Origin: Pectinophora gossypiella
Lineage: Eukaryota; Arthropoda; Insecta; Lepidoptera; Gelechiidae
Direction of reading: 5' to 3'
DNA: 64,000 nucleotides
Assembly (NCBI RefSeq): GCF_024362695.1
Contig: NC_065420.1
Span: forward strand, 15,167,420 to 15,231,419
Each line of letters starts with the position of its first letter. The stretch's first letter is position 1. Made by a program: the position numbers and the translations under genes. Below are positions 34,584 to 45,921 of this stretch, piece after piece. The notes beneath the pieces were generated by a model. That model was not told the DNA's origin, searched no databases, and saw only the letters and a program-made list of their open reading frames with translations.

Positions 34584-35200
34584 AATGTAGAATACAAAAA
34601 TAGCTGCAAATTCATCTACAAACTTATAACTAAACTTAAACTCACCTTATGTGAGATATGTGAGTGAATATTGTTGGTACTGCATCTCTATGTAATATTT
34701 TTGTTTGGTATCCTGCTCGATAGAAAGCAAGATACATCGAAATGTAATTAGCACAGGCTTAAATAAGGAGAAGGCGTCCTTCAGAAGAGAGAATCATCTC
34801 GTTTCATGGTCTGAATCCAATTGTTTCTTAATTTCAGGTTTCGTAAATTAGGATATTTAGAAAATCTGGAAAATACAATATATTTATGTAATCTTCATAC
34901 AAATCGGAAACAGGTCGAAAAATAAATTAAACGAGAATAGAATAACACAACATGTAGATGTTACATTAAAACATAATATTATGTTATCGACATGAAAGAA
35001 CAACACTACTTATAATACTTTGGGTACATGATCTGTCAAAGCTGATTAACGTAAAATGTGAAATCAATTATTTGTACAAATGTGACGGCTTTGCTGAAAA
35101 TATGCGTCTGCATCGTGTTTAGGGCTCAATAAACTTTACAAAAACCAGACCAGGTAATGTATTTCTTGCACACAAACATGTATTATGTGGTTATTATCAT

Positions 35201-35286
35201 CATTAAAGCACATAATAACGGGTTCTTACCGCGTTTAAATGGGGATATGAACCCGCGGTAAGAACCCGTTATTATGTGCTTTAATG
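35201..35286. repeat. Perfect 33-bp inverted repeat at the centre of the foldback spacer
   Basis: 35201-35233 and 35254-35286 are perfect inverted copies with a 20-bp loop. The arm begins CATTAAAGCACATAATAACG. The direct repeat TATTATGTGG occurs just outside on both sides (35181-35190, 35287-35296). Confidence 0.9.
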
Positions 35287-38200
35287 TATTATGTGGTCGA
35301 TAACTTACCCATGGTAAGACATTATTTGATCGTTCTCCATTATAACACCCATTCTACTCTCACAACCAATAGCTACGCAAGCCATGGTTCATAATGAATA
35401 ACTATTTCACAGATTTTTTATATAAAAAGTTAAAATAGACGCATATTTTCAGCAAAGCCGTCACATTTGTACAAATAATTGATTTCACATTTTACGTTAA
35501 TCAGCTTTGACAGATCATGTACCCAAAGTATTATAAGTAGTGTTGTCCTTTGATGTCGATAACATAATATTATGTTTTAATGTAACATCTACATGTTGTG
35601 TTATTCTATTCACGTTTAATTTATTTTTCGACCTGTTTCCGATTTGTATGAAGATTACATAAATATATTGTATTTTCCAGATTTTCTAAATATCCTAATT
35701 TACGAAACCAGAAATTAAGAAACAATTGGATTCAGACCATGAAACGAGATGATTCTCTCTTCTGAAGGACGCCTTCTCCTTATTTTAAGCCTGTGCTAAT
35801 TACATTTCGATGTATCTTGCTTTCTATCGAGCAGGATACCAAACAAAAATATTACATAGAGATGCAGTACCAACAATATTCACTCACATACCTCACATAG
35901 GGTGAGTTTAAGTTTAGTTATAAGTTTGTAGATGAATTTGCAGCTATTTCGTTTTTGTATTCTACATTAGCATGGAAAAAATAATTCAATACAATACAAA
36001 TATTCTCTATTGCACAAAATAATTAGTATGAATAACTATTTTTGTAAGTACCTGTGCGTAAACATGTAATTCTTGTGTATTTGTGTGCTCCACGTTAATA
36101 TGTGCCATTCTTGCTGGTAAAGTTATGACGACCAGAGCCGACACTATACACTTCTAAAGTAAGTGAACATGAGGAAAAATTTTTTTACCACCAAAAATCG
36201 GAATTGTTAAGTGCATCGTGGTCATTGTATTCTAACTATATTGAATAAAAATATTATAAAGAAGTATTTGCTTTTATTCTTTAATCGCATTGAGATAATC
36301 CCCGAAATATACTAGAAGGTCGTCTACTTCTTGTATCGAGAGCCGATTCGATTTCCGGTCAAGTCAATGAAAAACGTGTATTTAATTTTTTACAAAAGGG
36401 TAGGTATGTGATTTATAGCAACCAAAGGGTGGCCGTAATGTCGTATTAAAATGATACTATAGTATATTTGGACTAGATGGACCGTCCTGATCTCCTCGGC
36501 CATAATACCTTGCAAAATGACATAGATTCAAAAATGTAAAATTGACCTTTAACAAGTTTGTCCATGATAATTACGTTGAATAAGTGGTTCTGAATCTGTC
36601 ACCGCAACGTACGGTTCTTCATAGATATCTTTCTATCAGGGAAAAAATAGATGCCGTTTTAACTAATTTACTTGTGGTTTTACCCACCCAGGTATGGATA
36701 CTAGGTCGTTATTTCTGTATTTAATTAATCATTCAATTTGTAATGTATAATTGTTTAGATCTTGGACTAACATGAAATATTTAGCCGATAATAATGTCGA
36801 TAAAGACATGGAACGGCACTAGTAGTCCTGATACAAAAACATATACTATAGGTATGTTTCTATAACAAACCCGCCACGCGAGTACAAAAGACGTTACGAC
36901 AATAGTATATTTATCTCTTTTTAACTTATGACGGCTCACATGAGTGCGAAAGACAAAACCTATGTTTTTCTTTCGTCTTAAATACGCTCCGTCTATTCTA
37001 TACAAAGTCTTTGACTTGGTCTTAGAGTACAGCGCTTTAACGATTTTTGTTTTGCCATATCTACGTTAATTACTAAGTTAAATCAATTTCAGTTTTTTTT
37101 TGACATTTAAAATGGCTTTTAAGAACTAGATGTGCGAACTTTTGAAGAACATAACCTTTGAATTTAGGCAGGTTATATCCTGGGCACTGCAACTGTCTCC
37201 TGTGTGACCATCTCGTCCACACTTAAGGCATCGGGGATTTAACCTGCACTTAGATTTAGTGTGGCCAAATCTGCAGCATTTGTAGCATTGCACTGTAGGG
37301 TATGTATATAATTCAACAGGTAAGGAGTTGAAACAGAGAAAAATGTTACGTGGGAGGTACTGGCCATCAAAAGTAATAAGTACTGATTCTGACTCACACC
37401 AAGAAAAGGAGCCATCTGGTGAGTTTTTTGAAAATTAAGTCGTCTCATTTTGATAGGAGGACCACAACCTTCGGGGACTTTAATAAGTTGGATAATTTCC
37501 TCATCTGGTAAATCTTTTGGGACTCCTCGTACAAGGCCCATGCGGGTGATGTTGAAAGATGGGATATATGCTCTGAGTTTATTGGCGATTAGGGTAGGAG
37601 ACTCAATAAAAGAATTTGCATCAAATGCAGAGTGGAATGCCAGTGCCATTTGGTTTCTACCAACTCTTTTGACCGAGCCTTCGATAATGTTTGGAAATTC
37701 TCTTATTCTTTTATAAAGGAAATGTCCAAACGTTACAGGGTGGAGAGTCTCACCCGAGTTCAGGGAACTGGATTCTCGAGAGACACATGCACGACGAAAG
37801 GGCCACGATCATTGTTCCCATATTTGGAACGACCTATTTGGGAAAGGAGGAAATCCTGGGATTGGGATGGTTGGGAGCCGGGTTGTGTTGAGACTTGAGA
37901 TTGGATCAACGCTGGGTGTGGAGTTGAATTCAACAAGGTCGGTTTGCTAGCTGGGAGGGGAGGGAAATCCTGGGAGTCCATTAAACGGGAGTCTGGGAGT
38001 ACTTGTTGTCCCGCCGGGATTGGAGTGTCAGCAATAGAGTGGTTTGCAAGGGAATTCAAAGATCCGGATGACAATCGGTCAGAAATATTAGCGTCCATTT
38101 CAATTAGCGAGCGAGAGCGGGAGGTAGATCGAGAACGATTTGTTGAACGGCGGTCCGATGATTCATTATGATGTCTAGAACATTTACCCTTACATTTTTT

Positions 38201-38519
38201 CCTCCTATTAGACTTACAGTCCGAGATCATACCCTGTGAGTTCCCCTGAGTATCCAGGATTGCAAAAGATCCATGGTACCCACCACCCGGATCATCGGGT
38301 GGCGGCATGTCCGCCATAGTGGCGGGACGCCGAACACAAAATTATAATTATAAAATATTAATAAAAAATACAGATAGGATGTACACAACACTAACCCAAC
38401 ACCAAATATTAAACTAACTACAATATGAAAGTGATTCTTGACAAAAAGAAAAGATAATTGCTAATAAAATTGAAATAACGGAATCTCACGACCGACGCGC
38501 ATCGACGCTCAACCAGAAA

Positions 38520-38625
38520 CACGTCTTTCATCATTTCATTAATCAAGAAAAAAAATACGTAAGACATGGCTGTATGGGTATAGTTCCCTTTGCCTTACCC
38601 TTCGGGGAAAACAAAAAAAAAAGTC
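38520..38625 (+). repeat. 5'-truncated copy of the poly(A)-ended retroposon
   Basis: ATTTCATTAATCAAGAAAA, then GACATGGCTGTATGGG, TTACCCTTCGGGGAAAAC and an A run match the last ~100 bp of the retroposon at 22.3 and 32.9 kb. Confidence 0.75.
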
Positions 38626-38652
38626 TGTGGATATTTTTTGATATTTTGCCAC

Positions 38653-39329
38653 CAGTGTTGCCAACTTAGTGGATTTTCCACTAGATCTGGTGGTTTAGAC
38701 ATGTGGTTCGGCGAAAAAATATTAGTTTTAGTGGCTAGTGGATTTTTTAGTGGATTAGAGTCCTTCCAGTTAGCGGTAAGTGACGAATTTAACCACTAAC
38801 ACAACCGAAAATGGTTTATGAGTTACTTGAGCGAAAGAACCAACATAAAGTTTATTTATTAGTAATACATACAATAAGTTTCATATTGAGTAAGATCAAG
38901 ATGCCTAAGCCACAGTACACCCAAAAGTTTCGTGATTGTTGGTTACGTGACCCAGTTTTAAGGGATTGGTTGCAAATAGTCGAAAGCACTGGTGGTCCAG
39001 TTGCTAAGTGCAAATTATGCGGTATATTATTAAGGAATCATTATTAATAATAATTGAATAATTTACCCTGTCTCTAGCACGTCTTTACCTACGACGCGGC
39101 GCTAAAGAGGGGGAAAAAACATCCCACGATCTGATTGCACTGATTCGGCTTTGGGTTGTCTAGTGATTCTATAGTCTCTGCTTACCCCGGTGGGAAATAG
39201 GCGTGAGTTTATGTATGTATTTTATCTAGTGAAATTCTGGTGGTTTGAGAGACCGCTCAGTTTTAGTGGTTTCTGGTGGTTTGCACGGCCGCATTTGGTG
39301 GGCTGGTGAAAATAAAGTTGGCAACACTG
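38653..39329 (+). mobile_element. Short non-autonomous hAT-type element, 677 bp, exact 8-bp duplication
   Basis: The ends CAGTGTTGCCAACTT and AAGTTGGCAACACTG are perfect 15-bp inverted repeats of hAT type. TTTGCCAC is duplicated at 38645-38652 and 39330-39337. Inside, a frame from 38901 reads MPKPQYTQKFRDCWLRDPVL then a CKLCGILL motif and stops: the start of a BED-finger-like domain, probably left from the parent transposase. TAGTGG-like words are repeated near both ends. It lies about 260 bp upstream of the G-beta-5 start codon. Confidence 0.93.
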
Positions 39330-39337
39330 TTTGCCAC

Positions 39338-39597
39338 AGACCACAGATTAGAAAGTATTCCGCCGCTGACTGGTGCTGAGTTTCTCTCACGTCCCACCCC
39401 TCTGTGATTATCGATTTCAATATTATTTCGTTCATTGTAACAAGTTGCAGACAAAATTAGTCTACAAATAAAACAACAATCGCCTACAAAAGTAACAAGT
39501 GTCGTGATGGTGTAGGTGCGACCGACAACGAGAAGGTGCGTAGCAGGATGCAGCAGCGCTAGCGGGGCTGGGTATAGCGACAGAGCGCGGCGGCGGT
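39338..39597 (+). promoter_or_regulatory. G-beta-5 5' flank and 5' UTR
   Basis: About 260 bp between the hAT element and the ATG at 39598. GC content rises towards the start codon (GAGCGCGGCGGCGGT before ATG). No TATA box is evident. Confidence 0.45.
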
Positions 39598-42500
39598 ATG
39601 GCTGCCGAGACCGCGGGCAGCACCACGAGCGCAGGCAGTGCCCCCGAGGACACGCTGGAGGCACTGCTGCGCGAGGCCGAAGCACTTAAGCAGCGGCTCG
39701 AGGAAGAACGCCAGAAACTTAACGACGTCACGCGTAAGTGCCACCACCTAGTCTCACAATTAACACAGTTACCAATTACTTGAAACTGTATTATGTCCTA
39801 TTGGCGTACATTGCTATATAATTACTGGTTATTAATAGCAGATAAGTACTAGGAAATTGAATGTTTCAGTTTGATCCAGTTTGTAATCTCCATAAAACAA
39901 TGAAATATTTGTGATGTTCTATGGGAAAAGTGCTAACTTTTGTCATTGTGGACTCACATCCTCTCTGTTTTTTATTACTTTACAATATATTGTTTTGTTA
40001 GTAGCTAAAAGGATGTAATTGCCCATGAAAGATTATTTTCCCACAGAATGACAGTTGGATAATAAAAGAATTATTTTTGTGGGTTTCACTGTATCAATCG
40101 AATACATTTTCTGAGTGTATTTATTTATTTAAGTGCTTTTACAGTGACTTATAGATACATAGTACAGGGTATTTCGAAAATAATGGATAATAGGATGTGT
40201 AAACAGCTCACCTAATTATAAAAAAAAAAGTCATTTGTGTCCCAAAAAAATTTGCACCAACTTCAAAATCTGTCTAATAAAAAATAAGAAAAATAAATTC
40301 TGCAGTTGGCACACCAGCAACCTTCTTTACTTGCAAACCCTGCTAATGCTCCATCATAGTTACTTATGACAGCTACAATAGAATACATTTTTTGTTAGAT
40401 ATAAGTAGGTATAGGTACACAGTAGGAGTGAACATAATAATAAAACCTTATCTCTAAAAAGATTGAGGTAGTACCACAATGCTGATTTTCAGCTGTGCCC
40501 CAAAAATAACATAACATAAAAAGCTTAAATATAAACAATAATCAAACAAATTAATTTAACAGTGTTAATAAAGTGTTATACCTAATATAAAAATGTGTGG
40601 ATTATGATACAATGCATGTAGTGCATATGTTTGTTAGGATGTGTGTATGTTTGTTAAATGAGGGTTTGTGATAGTGTGTGTAACTTTTTGTTAGTCTGAG
40701 ATCCTAACATTGTATTCAACAAAACATTTTGCTTATTTTAAACTCTAGGTAACACTGAAAAGATTATTACGTCAGTTGTCAGGTACATACATTATCAAAA
40801 CACTGAAAATACTGGAATATTTACAGGTCTTATAATTTGTTTATAATCTACATCCCACACACCCTTGACCATTACCCATTTTTATTAATTTATGCTTAAA
40901 CCATTAGACCACTGTTTGAATCTACTCTCTTAGGATATCTTGTATCTTGTTTTATCAAAATGGGTTTAGAATTTTGAATTAAGTATTAATGATACTTGTG
41001 TATACTATGAAATGACCTCTAAGCTTCTGTTAATATGGTTGAAACACGTGATTCCTTATAATATCAGAATTAGGTCTTCATCTTTAACACTTTCTTGACC
41101 ATAACTTGAAAATTCTAAACCCATTTTGATAAAACAAGATACAAGATATCCTAAGAGAGTAGATTCAAACATGTATTCATACATAGGTATAATCATTCAT
41201 GCATATACCTGAGTACTATGGCACATGTGTTTGAAACACATTCAAAAAATATTACAGCTCAAGATTGCTGTAGGTCCCTGTGGTAGATCCCAAGTATTTA
41301 TTTGTCTAATCTAATCAATACAAATGATTCAAAAATCAAATTGAATATACTTTATTGTACATTAACCAACGCACATAACTTTCAAAACACAACAATGACA
41401 GTACTACAAATACATAATAACAGCAAAAGCTACCTCTGTCTTTTCCTTAAGGTCACTATTAGAACTTAGGTCAAGTATAGAAAAGCCACTTGTCCATAGA
41501 GAATGTCTGATAAATTTATCCAAAGTCAATTCCAGGGATAAGTATTGTATTACCTGAAATAGGAGAACACGATATTAAGCACACAGACAGACAAAACAAA
41601 ACGTCACAAATGCACACTTAATAACAGTATTTTTTTTTTTTTTTTTTATATACACTTCTCATCAAAAAAATCGAAACACCTTGCAAGTTTACGTTTTGTC
41701 AGGATTATCAGAAAAATGTGTACATTTAGGAATAAATGTAAAATGTCGTTTAATAGTGAGTAATATGAGCTTATCAAATCTTAATGTTAATGTTCTAAAT
41801 TTAAATGAATTTTTCATAGGTTTCGTATTTTGTTAAATGAGTCATTTTTATTCCGTATGGAGTATAAAGGAAATGGATAAAACAACACACGTAAATGAAA
41901 AAAAAAGCTAAAAAACGTTTATTTAATAACTTGTATTCCCTCCCTGAGCTCTAATTACTGCTTCCATACGGTTCTTCATCGATCGGATGAGAGTCACGAT
42001 CACATGCTGTGGTATATTTTCCCATTCCTCTTGGATTGCATCTTGCAGCTGGCTAAGTGTTTCTGGGGCAGGATCTCTTGCTCGAATTCGTCTCTTTAAT
42101 TCATCCCACAGATGTTCAATGGGATTCATGTCCGGGCTTCTTGCTGGCCATTCCATAATAGAGATATCGACTTCGTTAAGATAATCTCGTACGACGCCCG
42201 CGGTGTGAGCCCTAGCATTGTCGTGGAATGAATATGAAGCCGTTGCCAATAAAATGTGCATAGGGCATCACATGAGGCTCGAGACACTCTTCGACGTACC
42301 GATGACAGTTTAGTGCAGGCAGACGTGGCCCAGACACGAAAGCAAGCTCTGTCTTACCGTCGGCGCTGATTCCTCCCCAAACCGTCCACGAACCGCCACC
42401 ATAGCTGACCTTTTCTTCAATGCAGCATTGTGCATAGCGTTCTCCGTCTCTTCTGTAGACCTTGTTCCTTCCGTCGTTACCATACAGCATAATTTTACAC

Positions 42501-45181
42501 TCATCAGAAAAGAGAACTTTGCTCCACTGTAGGTATGACCAATTTAGGTGCTCACGTGCAAAGTTAAGGCGCGCTCTTCGATGGTCTGCAGTTAATTTCG
42601 GCCCATTTGCTGGCTTATGCGGTACCAGTCCACGATCCTTCAACCTTCTTCTAATTGTAGAGTCACTTACAGCCACCCTTCGTACAACACGAAGCCGCTG
42701 CTGCAGTTGAAAAGCGTTAAGGCGTCGATTTCTTAAAGAAGTTGTTACAATAAATCGATCATCTCGCTCAGAAGTGACCCGATTCCTGCCAGATCCTGAA
42801 CGGCGCGTGAACAAACCAGTCTCCCGATAACGTTTATAGACTCTATGAACAGATGACAGGCTTAGATGCAGTCTTGCAGCCACAACACGCTGACTAAGGC
42901 CAGAATCCAGCAATGCCACAACTTGGGCGGCTTCTGTGGGCGAAGTATCCATACGTTTTAGAAAAAAAACCTTTTTTCAGACGTCCCAAAGTCACAGTAT
43001 TGAAATAAAAAACAAAAAGTTTAAGGATAGGCGCCAATTTTTAGTTTTTAAACGCTAAATGTACTCCAACCCTAAACACACATTTGTCTCAAAACAGTGA
43101 TTCATTTCGTTTATAAGATAAACAAATGAAATTCTAATTTTGAATTTAGAATTTTCGCTTATTACTGTAATGGCCAAACTGCCAGCAATACATTTATGTA
43201 TTTTTTTTCATCGTATGAATTCTTTTTTGTGTTAAATTCGGACAGAAACAATGAAAACGGAAGTGTTTCGATTTTTTTGATGAGAAGTGTATTTACAAAA
43301 TAGTCTAATGAAAGGCGTGTTAGTGTATAAAAGCAGGGATTTCATATTTATGGGTCTGGGAATTTTCGATGGCAGGATATCATACAAAGAGATAGGTCTG
43401 TGGAGCCTTCTTCAGTTCCGCAGTCACACATGGGAGAATTTCGTATCTTCAGTTTAAATAAATTTAGTGGGGTGCACGCGTGGCCGATACGGAGCCGGCA
43501 TATAACCGATGTGGTTTGTTTGTCCGCCGAGCGATAACGGAAAAACCATGGTTTTGTGGGAATTTCAGGTTGGTTCCGTAACTTCCTGTATGCAATAAAG
43601 TATTTGTTATGTGATGTTACAGCTGTCAATGATACAAAAATAACATTATTTGTAAAGAGGATTTAATAAAAAAATTCGAGATTGAATAAATAAATAATAT
43701 TTTGATAAAATACCAAATCTAAGTTTATACCATGTTATTGGCAGTGTCATGTGTAGCGGAGCGGCTGGAACCAGTGAACTTCCCCAACCTGAAGCTGCGG
43801 CGCGTGCTGAAGGGGCACCAGTCCAAGGTGCTGTGCTCGGACTGGGCTCCCGACAAGCGGCACATCGTGTCCTCCTCGCAGGTGAGGACACTACAGAGAA
43901 TACTGCATCCCATACAATCCTAGAAGCACAGACACCACGTAGGATTCACGTAGGCTTGCAGAGGTCAATGGGGCTTGTTTAGCAAGAACCTTGAATGGAC
44001 AGGGTGGCAACATAATCAGTGAATGTCTCAGAAGACTTCTGGAGTTATGCTTCCTAACATAACCAGCAATGGAAACACAACATTACTTGGGTTGATGTTT
44101 GTTATACATATAATTATGAACATGTGTGTATACGCGTACATGAGCTATGCCTGTTACATGACCGCGCTGTGTGTTGCAGGACGGCAAGCTGATCATCTGG
44201 GACGCGTTTACGGCCACCAAGGAGCTGACAATCCCCATGCCCAGCACGTGGGTGATGGCCTGCGCCTACGCGCCCTCCGGGAACATGGTCGCCGCTGGGT
44301 CAGTTGCTATTAATAATTGGAGAACCATAATGATTCCGGCAATTGGTTGTTAAAGTATTTTTTATTTAATCTTTGGAAAACCAACTTTAATATCTGATAT
44401 CGTTCCGTGTGTAGGGGCCTGGACAACAAGCTGACGGTGTTCCCGCTGGGCGAGGAGGAGCCGGCGGCGCGCAAGCGCACCGTGGCTACGCACACGTCGT
44501 ACATCTCGTGCTGCCTGTTCCCCAACTCGGACCGGCAGATCCTGACGGGGTCCGGCGACGGCACCTGCGCTCTGTGGGACATCGAATCAGGCCAGCTGCT
44601 GCAGAGCTTTCAGGCGCACGCGGCCGACGTGATGTGCGTGGACCTGGCGCCCTGCGACATGGGCGACACCTTCGTGTCCGGCGCCTGCGACCGCCAGCTG
44701 CTCGTGTGGGACATGCGCACCGGCCAGGCCGTGCAGGCTTTCGACACGCACGACTCGGACGTGACCGCCGTGCGCTTCCACCCCTCCGGGGACTCGCTGG
44801 CCTCGGGCTCCGACGACTCGTGCTGCCGCCTGTTCGACCTGCGCGCCGACCGCGAGGTGGCGCGCTACACCAAGGAGAGCATCCTGTTCGGCGTCAACTC
44901 GGTGGAGTGGTCGGTGAGCGGCCGCCTGCTGTTCGCCGGCTACTCCGACTACACGGCGTGCGCCTGGGACGCGCTGCGGGCCGCGCGCGTGTGCGTGCTG
45001 TGCGGCCACGAGCACCGCGTGCAGCGCGTGCAGCTGGCGCCCGACGGCACGGCGCTGTCCACGGCCTCCTGGGACGCCACCATCCGGGTGCGTGCCCCCC
45101 GCCCGCCCCCCGCCCCCGCCCCCGCCCCCGCCCGGCCACACGACACTCACGCGCCGCTTCTTGTTTCAGATCTGGGCGTAG
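39598..45181 (+). CDS. GNB5: G protein beta-5 subunit (WD40), five exons
   Basis: Exons: 39598-39733, 43745-43881, 44180-44298, 44415-45087, 45170-45181. They give 358 residues; the human short form has 353. All junctions are GT-AG and in phase. Exon 1 gives an N-terminal coiled coil (ALLREAEALKQRLEEERQKL). Seven WD repeats follow, with clear marks such as KLIIWDAFTATKE, GDGTCALWDIESGQLLQSF, LLVWDMRTGQAVQAFDTHD, CRLFDLRADREVARYTKES, LLFAGYSDYTACAWD, and a final IRIWA. Sequence agreement is with the beta-5 class, not beta-1: DGTCALWDIESGQLLQ and DLRADREVA are diagnostic. By family knowledge it pairs with R7 RGS proteins and regulates G-alpha-i/o signalling in neurons. Intron 1 (4.0 kb) carries a Tc1 element, a perfect inverted repeat and a LINE fragment. 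The last coding exon is only 12 nt. Confidence 0.97.
40913..41171. repeat. Perfect 63-bp inverted repeat (MITE-like) in G-beta-5 intron 1
   Basis: Arms 40913-40975 and 41109-41171 are exact reverse complements, separated by 133 bp. They begin TGTTTGAATCTACTCTCTTA. There is no coding content. A clear target-site duplication was not found. Confidence 0.92.
41653..43289 (-). mobile_element. Tc1-like element with intact ends, 1.64 kb
   Basis: The terminal inverted repeats CACTTCTCATCAAAAAAATC ... (reverse complement at the right end) are flanked by TA at 41651-41652 and 43290-43291, the expected Tc1/mariner duplication. The transposase lies on the minus strand inside. It sits in G-beta-5 intron 1, antisense to the gene. 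Confidence 0.95.
41923..42952 (-). pseudogene. Tc1-like DD34E transposase with one frameshift
   Basis: It starts MDTSPTEAAQVVALLDSGLS with two helix-turn-helix regions (LSQRVVAARLHLSLSSVHRV, then VSDSTIRRRLKDRGL). The catalytic residues are all visible: SDECKIMLY, HDNARAHTAG and NPIEHLWDELKRRI, with 34 residues between the second D and E. The frame shifts by one base near 42230-42250: the first frame ends FIGNGFIFIPRQC and the second resumes at FHDNARAHT. Otherwise it is intact at about 340 residues and ends RAQGGNTSY. One frameshift with perfect ends suggests a fairly young insertion. Confidence 0.94.
43348..43629 (-). pseudogene. Non-LTR retrotransposon C-terminal fragment
   Basis: On the minus strand the frame includes TTSVICRLRIGHACTPLNLF and SPMCDCGTEEGSTDLSL. 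This is the RLRxGH tract and partial zinc finger seen at the end of jockey/CR1-type ORF2. The finger lacks the usual final His/Cys. A short fossil in G-beta-5 intron 1. Confidence 0.6.
45170..45181 (+). CDS. GNB5: G-beta-5 terminal coding micro-exon (12 nt)
   Basis: After the donor at 45088, a TTCTTGTTTCAG acceptor at 45158-45169 leads into ATCTGGGCGTAG, which encodes Ile-Trp-Ala and the stop. This restores the family C-terminus (vertebrate: LRVWA). Without it the frame would read through into Pro-rich intron sequence. Confidence 0.93.
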   Translation: MWA

Positions 45182-45356
45182 TGCGGCCGCAGCACGACGA
45201 CGTCGCCGCTATTCCAATATTAGTTATGAACGGTAATTATGACGTAGTATTCCAAAGAACCCGTACCTAATATAGTGTAACCTTAGTTTAAGTTAGTTGT
45301 GTTGAATCCGTTATGCGGAGAGTGCAGGCGACGCCCACTTGTGTATAGTATTTATC

Positions 45357-45362
45357 AATAAA
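45357..45362 (+). terminator. Poly(A) signal of G-beta-5
   Basis: AATAAA about 176 bp after the TAG at 45179-45181. Confidence 0.65.
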
Positions 45363-45921
45363 TTTTAATGTTGAATATTTTGTTTCATTTATCTCCTGAC
45401 GCAGAGCAGGGAACCATACTATTTTTTAAAACTCACGACAACTATTACCACGCTGGTCCATGACAGGTTGCTTTTCTGAGGTTTTGTGTTGTGAAATAAA
45501 TAAACTACGATCCCCTCTTGTATTTTTCCGTTTTGAACCTCAAGCAAAGTATAATGATAAATTATAGTGATATGTATATAATATTTCATGTTTATTTTTA
45601 GTAGTTTAGTTCTAGTTAGTTGTTAGTAACTGCCAGCACTATTATATAGAGGCGGAGGACAAGAGTCCTATACGGCTTTGAAAATAGACTACTCTGGGAG
45701 TAGTGTTGGGTTCTTACCCGGAAAATTCCCGCGTTTTGGGAATTTTCCCAATTCTGAGGGAAAAAACCCGAAAAATTCCCATTTCAAGGGAAAATATTTT
45801 TTATCGCATATATTTGTATTAAAAGTAAGGATTTCCAACAAAGACCATTTAAATATAATGTATGCCTACTTATGCCCAATTTATTTTCTGTCGTAGTGTC
45901 GTATGAACTCTTAAAAAACTT

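Larger units (their letters stand above)
33337..37139. mobile_element. 3.8-kb foldback element (long inverted-repeat arms)
   Basis: The left arm 33337-35109 and right arm 35437-37139 are inverted copies over about 1.7 kb with scattered differences and small indels. The terminal part is TCGCACATCTAGTTCTT on both arms. The arm junctions match GAAAATATGCGTCT / AGACGCATATTTTC. A 327-bp unpaired spacer separates them. The 8-bp repeat CTTTTGAA at 33329-33336 and 37140-37147 flanks the whole. There is no recognisable coding sequence in the arms. An 8-bp duplication would suit a hAT-type or Foldback-type transposon; the outermost 1-4 bp do not pair, so the family is left open. It is inserted in the LINE ORF1. 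Confidence 0.88.
32810..38520 (-). mobile_element. Jockey-like LINE 5' part (ORF1), split by two later insertions
   Basis: Minus strand: a 5' UTR from about 38.52 kb, ORF1 from ATG at 38317. The N-terminal part (to about 37760) is Pro/Ser/Arg-rich, with RSRSTSRSRS and DSQDFPPLP. Then a gag-like domain follows, with RMGLVRGVPKDLPDEEI near 37.5 kb, and CCHC zinc knuckles CYKCCRFGHTKSKC and CLKCGRDGHTGDSC at about 37.2-37.3 kb. A foldback element (33337-37139) and a poly(A) retroposon (32913-33317) interrupt it. Removing both and one copy of each duplication rejoins LINE sequence that continues to about 32.81 kb. At least two frameshifts are present. The RT-encoding ORF2 is absent, so this is a dead 5' fragment. 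Confidence 0.82.

Noticed and set aside
36781..37005. 74-codon ORF in the right foldback arm
   Set aside because: The pairing left arm has changes that break it, and no domain is visible.
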